NCBI GenBank assembly: GCA_022701365.1
Contig: JAKUHH010000090.1
Span: forward strand, 687,024-751,023
Direction of reading: 5' to 3'
DNA length: 64,000 bases
Source: Mycocentrospora acerina
Lineage: Eukaryota > Ascomycota > Dothideomycetes > Pleosporales
Below, one piece after another: positions 46,050 through 55,370 of this stretch. Every line of letters begins with the position of its first letter. Positions within the stretch are counted from its first letter, which is position 1. The translations under genes and the position numbers were made by a program. A model generated the notes under the pieces. That model was given only the letters and a program-made list of their open reading frames with translations. It did not search any database and was not told where the DNA came from.

Positions 46050-49000
46050 CTAAGCTTTCTTGGGCTTCTTGGTCGATTTACTGCCAGCACCACCGGATGC
46101 CCATAGAAGGAACCCTGATGGGGCGGGCTTCTTTCGAGACGAGTGAGAGGAGCTCTGGCTGGGAGTCACGGTGACAATATTGGGTTGGCCGAGAGGTGAG
46201 CCATGGCCATCAAGAGGTAGTACGTATACTCCAGGAGAAGCCATCGGAGGTGGAGGTGGAGGAGGAGGAAGACCGGAATAGTCCATCATCATTGGAGGTG
46301 GAGGCGGTGGAGGAGGCATTACAACATGCATCGACTCACGCTTTCGGCTGCTCTCCTTTTTGGGAACCTTCCCCTTTGAAGAACTGTTGAGGTTAGCAAT
46401 CGCTCAGCAAGCTCAAATAGTGGAGGAAGCCCAGTATCAAAGCGAGACATGAATGGTAACGTACACTTTCACTGGGGGCGGCATATGGGGCGGGTATTGT
46501 TGTTGCCAGTAGGGGTCTTGCTGTGGCGGTGGGGGAGGCGGCGGCGGTGGTGGTGGTGGCGGCGGGAGAGGCACCTCCTTTGGCGGTTCTGGAGGTGGTG
46601 GTGGCGGCGGTTCAGGCATCGGCCACATGTGCATTGTGATGGTCCAGTCGGGCTGAATAACGACCTCCCAAATCTGGGGTAGGATAATCTCGCCATCAGG
46701 CCCGACGAGATCATAATGGCCTTGATGGACATGAGGACCAATCATGTCGACATGAAGAAAGGCCTGCTTGATGAGCTCTTCCATGCCCTGCTGCTAGTCA
46801 GTACTGTTGCAAAGAAAACAATTTGATTATAGATGAAATACCTTCCAAGTCTTGCACAGATCAAAGGGGAAGCTGAATTTGCGACCGACAGCATCCTTGA
46901 ACTTGATTGGAAGCTTTGGTGGCGGAGGAGCTGCCAGCTTAGCGGCCGATTCTGCAGCCTCCTTTTGCGCCTTTGCAAGCTCCTCATCAGCAATCTTTTT
47001 CGCCCTGGCAAACTCTTCCTCTGCATTCTTCTTTGCCTTGGCAGCCTCTTCTTCCATATTTGCCTTGACCTTGGCAGCCTCTTCTTCCATGTTTGCCTTG
47101 ACCCGTGCAGCCTCGTCTTCCATGGTCTTCTTAGCCTTGGCGGCTTCCTCTGCAGCCTCTTTCTTCGCCTTTTCGAGTGCTTCTGCAGCCGCCTGAGCCT
47201 CAGCGAGTGCCTTGTCGTGAGCCTTCTTGGTCGTTTCTGCCTCGTCTGCTGCTTTCTTCTCAGCCTCTGCTCGAGCCTTTTGGGCTGCCTCTACCATTAT
47301 CTTCGCCTTCTCAGCAGCAGCCTTTTTCTCGGCGGCTACACGGGCAGCTTCGTCATCATTGGCCTTCTTCTCTGCAGCACGTGCTGCTTCGGATGCAGCC
47401 TCTCGCTTCAGTTGTTCGTCTTTTTGGGCAAGAATGAGCCTCTCGAGCTTAGCGAGCTTGTCTTCATCCCCTCGTTTCTTTGCCGCTATGGCTTCAGCCG
47501 CAGCCTCCTCAGCAGCCTGCTTCTTGGCCCTCTCCTTCTCAATCTTTGCCTCTTGCTGTTGAATAAGCAGGTTTTCGAGACGAGCAAACTTTGCATCTTC
47601 TGCAGCCTTTCGTGCCTCTTCCGCAGCCTTCTTCGCCGCCAGTTCAGCCTTCTCGTCATCGTCTTGCTTTGCAAGGAGAAGTTTTTCGAGCTTGGAGAGC
47701 ATGCCCTCTTCTTTGGCTGTGTCAGGCGGAGGTGGCGCAGGCAGCGCTAGCGGCGGTGGGGCGAGAGCCATTTGGTACATTGCGGGTGGTAGAGGCGGAG
47801 GCATTGGTGCTGTGGCAGGTGGCGGGGGAGGTGGGGGTGGGGGGGGACTTTCTTGTTCAATCGAGCGCGGCCGGGGGGTATGCCTTTTTGAAGACCTACG
47901 CTCGGGCGAAGGAGACGGGTGCTGTGAGTGTCCATATGGCGGATACATGGGCTGCATGCCAGGTGCTCCATGCGCTCCATGCATACCCGGCATTCCAGGC
48001 ATACCAGGCACTCCATAAGGAGAACCGNGGGAGGTGGGGGTGGGGGTGGACTTTCTTGTTCAATCGAGCGCGGCCGGGGGGTATGCCTTTTTGAAGACCT
48101 ACGCTCGGGCGAAGGAGACGGGTGCTGTGAGTGTCCATATGGCGGATACATGGGCTGCATGCCAGGTGCTCCATGCGCTCCATGCATACCCGGCATTCCA
48201 GGCATACCAGGCACTCCATAAGGAGAACCGTACGGGGGGTAATAGCCCGGAGGGTAGTTGCCTTGTGGGTATTGTCCAGGAGAGTAGTGACCTGTCGGAG
48301 AAAAGGGCATCATCTCTCCTGGCTGCGGTGCGGGGGGCATGGATTTGCGGTGGCCGCGAGCACCGCGATGCCCTGGTGCCTGGCCACTGGTCTGATTGTG
48401 ACCTGGGTGCCCTGGGTGCCCTGGGTGGCCCGGATGACCAGGATAGCCTGGATGACCTGCGTGACTCTGATAGTCGCCAAAGTAGCCATTACGGTCCCCA
48501 CCGGGAGGACCTTGCTGCGTAAAAGGGTTTGGTTGTTGAGGCGAGAACGGGTTCTGGCTGTAGCCGTGTGGATCGTGACTCCCAAAAGGTACCATCTGGC
48601 CGCCTGCAGGCGATGCAGAACCACCCGGGTAGGCGCTGTAACGGGGATCGGACATCATACTCGGGGCATAACCGTTGGGCGGATGCTGGGGTACGTGGGA
48701 CCACTGCGCACTGGGGTGGTGAGGAGGAGCTCCAGGACGCGTAGGATGCGTCGCATAACCTGGATAGTCGTCCTGGTCTTCCAGAGGTTCCTCGTGGGTG
48801 GACTGAGCCCTGCGGCGTCGCTGTCGTGGTTCGTGCTCTGGCGCGCCCCTGCTCCTACTCCTATGGCGAGACGGAGGGTCAGTGACGGCGATCTGATGGC
48901 GCGAAGAGGCGTGACGTGATGTCTTGGGTCGTGGTACAGCAGGTGCGGATGGCGGCGCGGGGGGAACTCCGTGATGCTTTACTCCCCGTGGGCGGGAGGC

Positions 49001-49408
49001 AGAGTCAGAAGGCTCGAGTTCGTCAATATAGTCCCCCCAGTCCTCCTCCTGACTGTCGTCCTCCTGACTGTCGTCCTCTTGGCTGTCGTCCTCTTGGCTA
49101 TCGTCCTCTTCCACGTCCTCTTCGTCCTCGGAATCAGAGTAATCCTGGCTATCTGTTGACTCGTCGTCGCTGTAGTATTGCTCAGCGCCCGTGCCGTGGT
49201 ATTGCTCGGCGCCTGTGCTGTGGTCGACAGTGATTCCTTTGCGTACGAGTCTGATCTTAACGTTAGTGTTGGGCTTGCGAGGGTTGCGCGAGGGAGAAGT
49301 CGAGGCGCTGGACGGGGCGGTAGAGCGAGAGGTGTGAGAGGACGAAGAGACGGGGCGACGGGGGTTTGGGCGGCGCGAAAGCGACCGCGGGGAGGAACAA
49401 CGGGGCAT
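46050..49408 (-). CDS. Proline-rich, coiled-coil protein with a fungal ubiquitin-like domain (interrupted by assembly artefact)
   Basis: I recognise the architecture but not a function. The order is: a Ser/Arg-rich N-terminus; an acidic four-copy DDSQE repeat; Gly/Pro/His-rich and MPG repeats; a poly-Pro run; about 270 residues of Ala/Lys/Glu heptad-like coiled coil; then a ubiquitin-fold-like domain split by an intron (FKDAVGRKFSFPFDLCKTWK joined to GMEELIKQAF, later YDLVGPDGEIILPQIWE). More poly-Pro runs and a basic tail follow. Introns are 46841-46788 and 46464-46384. The reading frame breaks at 48028-48048, where a single N and an identical 182-bp repeat occur. Collapsing one copy restores the frame, so I regard it as one intact gene. 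Starts at 49783, 49447 or 49408 are all possible. Confidence 0.75.
47846..48027. repeat. 182-bp direct repeat, copy 1 (probable assembly duplication)
   Basis: Identical base for base to 48049-48230; its distal end abuts the N at 48028. Both copies are preceded by the same kind of poly-G/GGT tract. Confidence 0.9.
48028..48028. other. Ambiguous base N (contig or scaffold join)
   Basis: The only N seen in the window, lying exactly between the two copies of the 182-bp repeat. Confidence 0.95.
48049..48230. repeat. 182-bp direct repeat, copy 2
   Basis: Second identical copy, offset by 203 bp (not a multiple of three), continuous with the 5' coding part of the gene. Confidence 0.9.
49044..49110. 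repeat. 15-bp coding minisatellite (DDSQE repeats)
   Basis: About four tandem 15-bp units on the minus strand encode Asp-Asp-Ser-Gln-Glu repeats in the acidic region of the ubiquitin-like-domain gene. Confidence 0.85.
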
Positions 49409-49783
49409 TGGACGCTGACGATGGGGAAGGGCTATGACTAACGGCATGAGGCTGGCTGTAAAGGCAGGATCCGTACTCGAGCCCGTTCTTCCAGAGACAG
49501 GCCGAGTCCAGTGTCCGTTGCGTGCGGAGGAGAGGCCCTGTGGCTTTTGGAGGGGGGGGGAGGGGGGGAATTGTTTGGTTGGGCTGTGTTGGGCTGACGG
49601 CGCGTGGTGGGGGGAGGCACTGCTCTTCCAGCTATGCGGGGTGATGTAGAGCCCCAGGTGCTGCTGCGAGGCGTGGCGAGTGTGCGTGTAGGAGACTGGG
49701 TGTAAACAGCCTAGCCAAAATACGCTGCTGCACGATTGCTGCGAGCGCGGGAGAGCTTCTCCTGTGTAAAAGCGCCGTAACAC

Positions 49784-51572
49784 GACTCTTCAAGGACACA
49801 GGGGAAAGAGGGGTCAAGGGCCGGCAAAACAAACAGCGTAAGGCTGATGGTGATTCGACGTGCTGTCGCAGAGTGTCTCGAAAGGCAGCGGCTGTTTGGC
49901 CAGAGACACTGGGCAAAACCTAGTCGGTGGTGCCCTTGCGGCTTGCTTTAAGAATGGCGTCTGAGAGGCGCGCCTGATGCGTGTCGGGCGTGCTAGGCCG
50001 CAGGTGGGGGCAGTGGATGATTTCGATACAATCGATAAGCATTCACATAGAAAAGCGATGCAACCACAGGGCGATGCGTGAGCGTGTGACCACAGTGCTC
50101 AAGGACCCTGAGGCAAGGTACTCAGACGAGGACAAGTGCTAGACGATATGACGACAATACACTGAGGTTTGGTGTGGCAGACCTGTCAGGTGGATGGCGA
50201 CTCGAGTTGGAAGTGGAAGCGAGGGCTGTCGCACAAGACAGAGACGCGCAAACCGACTGGTGAACGCCTAATGACGGTGGCAGTTCTACACGTTGCTTCT
50301 TCTGTGGCGGGCCGGTGTTGGACTCGAGTATCAGTCTAAGGGGGGGTGGGCTCCAAAAAAGGAATAAAATATGACAATATGTATGGTGCTGGCTTCTGGC
50401 TGTCGAATTTCACTTTTATTCAAGGCCGGCGCCCAACTCTGCGAATCAAACAACAATTTGGAGTGTGGATTGACTCTGAAAACATTGACATAGTCTGACC
50501 GGTTGAGCAGAAGGAAGAGCAGGCAGAAAGTCTAAGAAGCAGGGAGCAGACAGACGTGACGATGCAAAAAGAGGGCCGGTAACAGTGCAGGAGCGAATGT
50601 AACAACAACCTGCCCAAAAGTCCCCATCTATTTAATCAATTCCCCCATGAACGAAAAGCACCAAGAGTCACAGCCAGGCGCCTTCCTGCATGCACGCACA
50701 GCATAGCCATGGGCCAGCACGAAAAAAAAACCAAATAAAAAATCTAAACAGCAAAGGCCTTTCTCTTCCCGACCAAGCAGGCAGCCCAACGCCCTGAATT
50801 AGAGCCAAAACTGCTACGTGTAGAACTCCACAACCATGCACCCATCCACTCTCACCTCCCACGTCGCGCTGCAGCTAGCCTACGCGGGCGCGGCACAATC
50901 TCCCTCAAAATTCGCTACCTGCGCACACATGCACGCTCAAATTCGGCCTTGTTGCAGCGGGCCTATGGGACGAGGCCACACGTGGCACACCGTCTCGCGC
51001 CGGCTGTGTTGGGCTGCATGCGAGGCTCTACTGTATGCACGCATGCATGCATGCCTACATGCAGGAGCACTGGGGCCATGTGGAGCCGCGACGTTGGAGG
51101 AATGAGAGGGCACCACGTAGCAGCAGAGTCATCGTTGTCGTTGTTGTTGCAGCAGGTTCTGGAGAAGAACGGGAGGAGGCGGGCGGATGGGAGGGAGGAA
51201 AGAGAGGTGGGGAGGTGGGCGAACGAAGCCCTGGAAGTGTTCTTTTGTTGCAAGTGTGAGGGAGTGCAGTTTGAGAATAGAGGGAAACTAGTTGTAGGTG
51301 CTTGATGTTGGGTGGGAACGGTCCTCCTCGCCCAACGACACAGTTTGGTCTATTAGTTCGAGATTATTCGCTACATGTCGAGTGGAGTCTGTAAGATCTT
51401 GCATTCGATACGGTCCATCTCAAACGCACAAAAATCCCGTCATGTGTGTATATTCGCAAGAAAACAGTGTGCAAAAAAGCAGTTGGGTATGAACAACGCC
51501 AGAAAGGAGAACAAGAAGAAGAAGAAGAATCAAAAAAAGAAAGAAAGAAAGAAAGAGAAGAACAACCAACAC
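49784..51572. other. Intergenic region
   Basis: 1.8 kb between two minus-strand genes. It contains the promoter of the ubiquitin-like-domain gene and, near 51510-51560, an A-rich AAG/AAAG repeat tract just past the exchanger stop. A GCATGCATGCAT-like stretch lies near 51040. No gene supported. Confidence 0.5.
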
Positions 51573-54500
51573 CTAGTTCACATTGCTTCCGAATCCAAAC
51601 GCCTCTAGGATCACATTAACCATTGTGCTCACGACCCAAAGAGTAACCAATCCCCATCCAATCGCCTTGTCCATTCGCCATCTTCTCATCGGCACCGCAA
51701 CAAGTAGTCCTGCAAGCGTGAAAAGCAGCGTGGCCCCACTGACCATCAACGTTGTGCTGACAACAATGTGGTATGGGTGGAACTTGACTGGTGAATGAGG
51801 ATGTTTCACGTGTTTGTGCTCACTCTTGGTCAGGATCATGTAGCTTCCACTCAGCCCAATGCCTAGAAGGATGTTGAGCATGGGGCCTCCAAAACACGCA
51901 CTGAGGGCCATGACAGGGAATCCAAGTCGTGCAACAGTAATGTCGGCGACGAGATCGCCAAGAGAGTTCCCGACTGCAAAAATGGTAAGACCAAGGATAG
52001 CGTCGCTCATGTTGAGCACGACACCAAGCGTGCGCAACACGCCAACCACCTCGTTGGCAATGGTACTGATCCAGGCAATCGCGACAACGAAGCCGAGGAA
52101 GCAGAGGAAAGAACGCCAGCGCGGTGGCCGGTTCGGTGTGGTGGTAATAAGAATAAAGGCAAGCATGCAGAGCGATGCGATGAGAGAGTAGAACGTGTGA
52201 CGAAGCAGAGCGTGGGGATCTTCTGGCTGGAAGTTTGCCCAAACGATCAAGACTATGAACCACGGTGCTGTGAAGGCTTGCACAATCACGAGCCAGCGGT
52301 TCCACTGCTTTGGCTCCGACGATGGGGTGTTGACAGGAAGTTGTTCTGGGGACATGAGAATGTTGTCTGCGGCCGTGACGAAAACCTGCGGTGGTTGAGT
52401 GGCCGATGTCGTCGTACTCATGGAGCCCCCATGTGTCCGGGATTCTGGAGCAGCTAGTCCTCCGATTCTGGCTTTGACTGTCTCAAAAGAAGCGCCTCCT
52501 GCGAGAATGGCCAAGGGGCTACGAGCTTGTGTATCGAAGCTGGCATTGAGGGGTGTCAAAGACTGGGGGAACCCATAGTCTGTCGGCAACCCGTCATCAA
52601 CAACGTCTTCGTCCTTTTGCGGTTCAACGACAGGTAGTGTTATAGTCAGGAGGAAAACTGGTACTCCAGCAACCACGCCCAGCATCTTCTCCAAGATACT
52701 TTTGTCAGCCCAGTTGGTCAGGGTGGGGAACAAGGTTGACAAAAGGTCATGCGGTGAGGGAAGGGCATTGGATGGCCACCATCTTGGCGTCTTGGTCACG
52801 TCGTTGCTGGCGAAAGCGTCTTTGTGAAACGAGGATTGAGGCGATGCGCTTGGCGAAGGTAGACGCAGACTCTGTGCTCTTGAGGACCCTCCGGCGGAGA
52901 ATGGATAGTCCGTATACATGGGAAAAGGTATGGGCGGGGACGAGGGGCCAGGAACGGCTAGTTTGAGATTTGGTGGTAGCACACGATGTCCGGGTTCGAC
53001 AGTCGGCGATGAAAGGGGACTTGGAGTCGATGTTCCCGATTGAACGGGTGCAAGACCTTGGCTGTCTTTATCGGGAGGAGCCAGACGGTCTAGAGAGCGA
53101 TTCCTGGTGTTGGGTGGAACTAGGCTTGGTGCCCTGGATGAGCGTTGAGATGGCGGAGGGGACAGCGAAATGGCAGGAGACAGAGGAGGTGCATTGGTTG
53201 CGGAGAGACCACCGCGTGGATCAGGGGACGCTGGGCCGAACGTAATGTGGGGAACCGTCCGCAGTGAAGCTGGGTCGAGACGAAGACCATCAATGTCGTT
53301 GGTAGAGACTGCTCGTGTGCGATGGCCCATGTTCTGCTGAATATCCAATCCTGAGCGAATGAGGTGTGGCGAAGCATCGGAAGCTATGGATGCCACGTCA
53401 AAAGGAGGTCGAGTGGCGGGATCAGAGGTGGTAGAAATAAGATCTTGCTGCTGCTGGACCGCTCTATATGTGGGGTCATCTGAATAGCGTCGCAGGTTGA
53501 TGGGCATGGACTGAATGTTCCTAGACTTTTGTAGCGAGGAGAGCACGGCCCTAAACTCGAGCGCTCCGACAAGACTGGGACGGATGGGGGTGTGGGTGTT
53601 GCGGCGCAATCCAGCGGACGGCCTGCTAACCCGCATGTTGTTCGTCATCTCTCCCATCCAGCGCTCAAGCTCTTCCTCGTTCTCGTCTGCATCCAAGGCG
53701 GATGTGCCGGCGCGTTCCAAGGTCAGAAAGTCCTCGTCGGATATCCCCCGTCCGGGCGTGCGGGAGCCAGACGTGGCAGGAGCGTCTTCCTCGTCATGGT
53801 ATTCTGGAACATCCTCCTCGTCGCCGCCCGGCATGATGTAGTGGCTCCTTATGGCAGCCGTCTTGGCCCTCCGGGCTTTGCGCTGGTTGATCCACCAGTG
53901 CCAGGCGACGACGAATACGACGTAGAAGAGGTAGAAGACGACCATGGTGACGGACTCCCAAAGGTGGAGCTCGCCGTCGGCTATGAAGCCCATGCTAAAG
54001 GCAGCGGCGACGATGAAGAAGCTGACGTCGCGGACGAAGCTCTTGCGGGCAACGTTGAAGGGGCGGATCAGGGCCATGGAGCCGGCGACGACGGCGGTGA
54101 TGAAGCTCGCGGCGCCAATAAGCTCGCCAATGGCCAGGCTGGCGGCGTGGGTGCGGAAGGCGGCAAAGGTGGAGAAGACGTCGGGGCTGCCGTTCCCCAG
54201 GGCGAGGAGAGTGACGCCGGCCAGACTCTCGCTCATGCCCAGCATGTCGGCGATTGTGTTGAGGTTGATGCAGAAGAAGTCGCTGGCGGCGATGCCAATG
54301 GTGCTGAAGAGGATGCCGAGCCAGAGGGCCAGGATGGTGAATGCGACGGGCTTTGCGCCGGGCAGGCGGCAGTAGTAGAAGGCCAGGTAGGAGATGATGC
54401 CGGCCTCCTCGTCGGGGCAGTTTGCGAGCACAAAGGCGCACTTGTCGACGGCATGGTGGACGAGGCGGCACTCTTCGTCGAGGATGCCGACGTCTCGTCG

Positions 54501-54704
54501 AAAGAGGGCGTTGGGGTTGGGGTTGAAGTTGGGATTGAAGTTGACGTTGACGTTGGGCGGGGCGGCATGCTGGAGGCGGCGCTCTTTGGCCCAGGCCAGC
54601 AGGCTGATGAGCGAGATGGCGACGAGGGTGAGGGCAAAGGGGCGCGCCGAGTAGCGGGTGCGCCGCCACTTGTGCACAGAGCGCAAGATGGATGCCTCGT
54701 TCAT
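51573..54704 (-). CDS. Sodium/calcium exchanger family membrane protein
   Basis: Cation/Ca2+ exchanger (CCX/NCLX-like, related to yeast Ecm27), probably moving Ca2+ across an internal membrane; the membrane is not decidable here. The gene is one open frame of 1043 residues from the ATG at 54704. After an N-terminal hydrophobic helix and a Cys-containing luminal-type loop (CRLVHHAVDKCAFVLANC), the first exchanger domain has the alpha-1 repeat GNGSPDVFSTFAA and a following helix cluster. A long disordered cytosolic loop (about 330-720) is rich in Ser/Pro/Thr. The second domain has the alpha-2 repeat GNSLGDLVADITVARLGFP and CFGGPMLNILLG. About 11-13 hydrophobic helices are present. The frame is open further upstream, but that part is low-complexity TG/TA sequence, so I start at the first ATG of the conserved part. 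Confidence 0.92.
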   Translation of the reverse strand: MNEASILRSVHKWRRTRYSARPFALTLVAISLISLLAWAKERRLQHAAPPNVNVNFNPNFNPNPNALFRRDVGILDEECRLVHHAVDKCAFVLANCPDEEAGIISYLAFYYCRLPGAKPVAFTILALWLGILFSTIGIAASDFFCINLNTIADMLGMSESLAGVTLLALGNGSPDVFSTFAAFRTHAASLAIGELIGAASFITAVVAGSMALIRPFNVARKSFVRDVSFFIVAAAFSMGFIADGELHLWESVTMVVFYLFYVVFVVAWHWWINQRKARRAKTAAIRSHYIMPGGDEEDVPEYHDEEDAPATSGSRTPGRGISDEDFLTLERAGTSALDADENEEELERWMGEMTNNMRVSRPSAGLRRNTHTPIRPSLVGALEFRAVLSSLQKSRNIQSMPINLRRYSDDPTYRAVQQQQDLISTTSDPATRPPFDVASIASDASPHLIRSGLDIQQNMGHRTRAVSTNDIDGLRLDPASLRTVPHITFGPASPDPRGGLSATNAPPLSPAISLSPPPSQRSSRAPSLVPPNTRNRSLDRLAPPDKDSQGLAPVQSGTSTPSPLSSPTVEPGHRVLPPNLKLAVPGPSSPPIPFPMYTDYPFSAGGSSRAQSLRLPSPSASPQSSFHKDAFASNDVTKTPRWWPSNALPSPHDLLSTLFPTLTNWADKSILEKMLGVVAGVPVFLLTITLPVVEPQKDEDVVDDGLPTDYGFPQSLTPLNASFDTQARSPLAILAGGASFETVKARIGGLAAPESRTHGGSMSTTTSATQPPQVFVTAADNILMSPEQLPVNTPSSEPKQWNRWLVIVQAFTAPWFIVLIVWANFQPEDPHALLRHTFYSLIASLCMLAFILITTTPNRPPRWRSFLCFLGFVVAIAWISTIANEVVGVLRTLGVVLNMSDAILGLTIFAVGNSLGDLVADITVARLGFPVMALSACFGGPMLNILLGIGLSGSYMILTKSEHKHVKHPHSPVKFHPYHIVVSTTLMVSGATLLFTLAGLLVAVPMRRWRMDKAIGWGLVTLWVVSTMVNVILEAFGFGSNVN

Positions 54705-55370
54705 GGCATCGTCATGCGCGCGGGCGGGCGGCAGTGGTGGGATGCGAAGGTTGGGATGCGCACGAGGAGGGGCAGCAATGGCTACCTGCACACGTAGAGA
54801 TAAGTCGCACAGTCGGCGTGCATGTGGGGAGCGGTTCTTGGGGTTGGCGGGTGGCCAAGGTCGTCGTGGAAGCGTTGGCGTTGGCGTTGCTGGGAGATGG
54901 ACGGCGATCGCGTGAACGGTCAATATGGGTGTATATGCATGTATTTGTACGTGTGTGTGTATATAAACGTGTGTGTGTATATACACGTGTGTGTATGTAT
55001 ACGTGTGTGCATATATATGTGTGTGTGTATATGTATGAGTATATATACGTGTGTGCACGCCTCAGCAGCAGGTAGTCTGGGCAAAAGGCTCTCCCAAACC
55101 TTGGAACAGAACCTGGACCTGCATGGCCGTCACCAGCGGGAGCTTGTCCAAGGGAGGCTTGCGCACAGCCACGCCTGCTGTGGCGAGCCGTCGGGGGTTG
55201 TTGCGCCCAATCTCCGACTTTGCCCCCCGTCCGCCCCACGGCGTATTGACAAACAACGCGACCACCGCCCTGCTGTGCACTGGCCAACAACCTACCGTGT
55301 ATTGGCCAGCAAGCTGACCACCACCACTACCAGCACGACACCCACGACGACGACGACAACGACAACGACT
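54705..55370. promoter_or_regulatory. Divergent promoter region, exchanger / BRN1
   Basis: 666 bp between divergent starts. A long alternating TG/TA tract occupies about 54945-55056. Confidence 0.6.
54945..55056. repeat. Alternating (TG)n/(TA)n tract upstream of BRN1
   Basis: About 110 bp of nearly perfect alternating pyrimidine-purine: blocks of GTGTGTGT and TATATA separated by ACG or CATG. Confidence 0.9.

Noticed and set aside
46833..47750. A 305-codon Leu/Ser/Cys-rich plus-strand frame that looks hydrophobic
   Set aside because: It is the antisense of the Ala/Lys/Glu coiled coil on the minus strand; hydrophobicity is a by-product of GCC/GAG codons.
54705..55058. Extending the exchanger N-terminus to the furthest upstream Met
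   Set aside because: The added residues are Thr/His/Tyr repeats translated from the TG/TA tract; the ATG at 54704 precedes the first plausible membrane helix.
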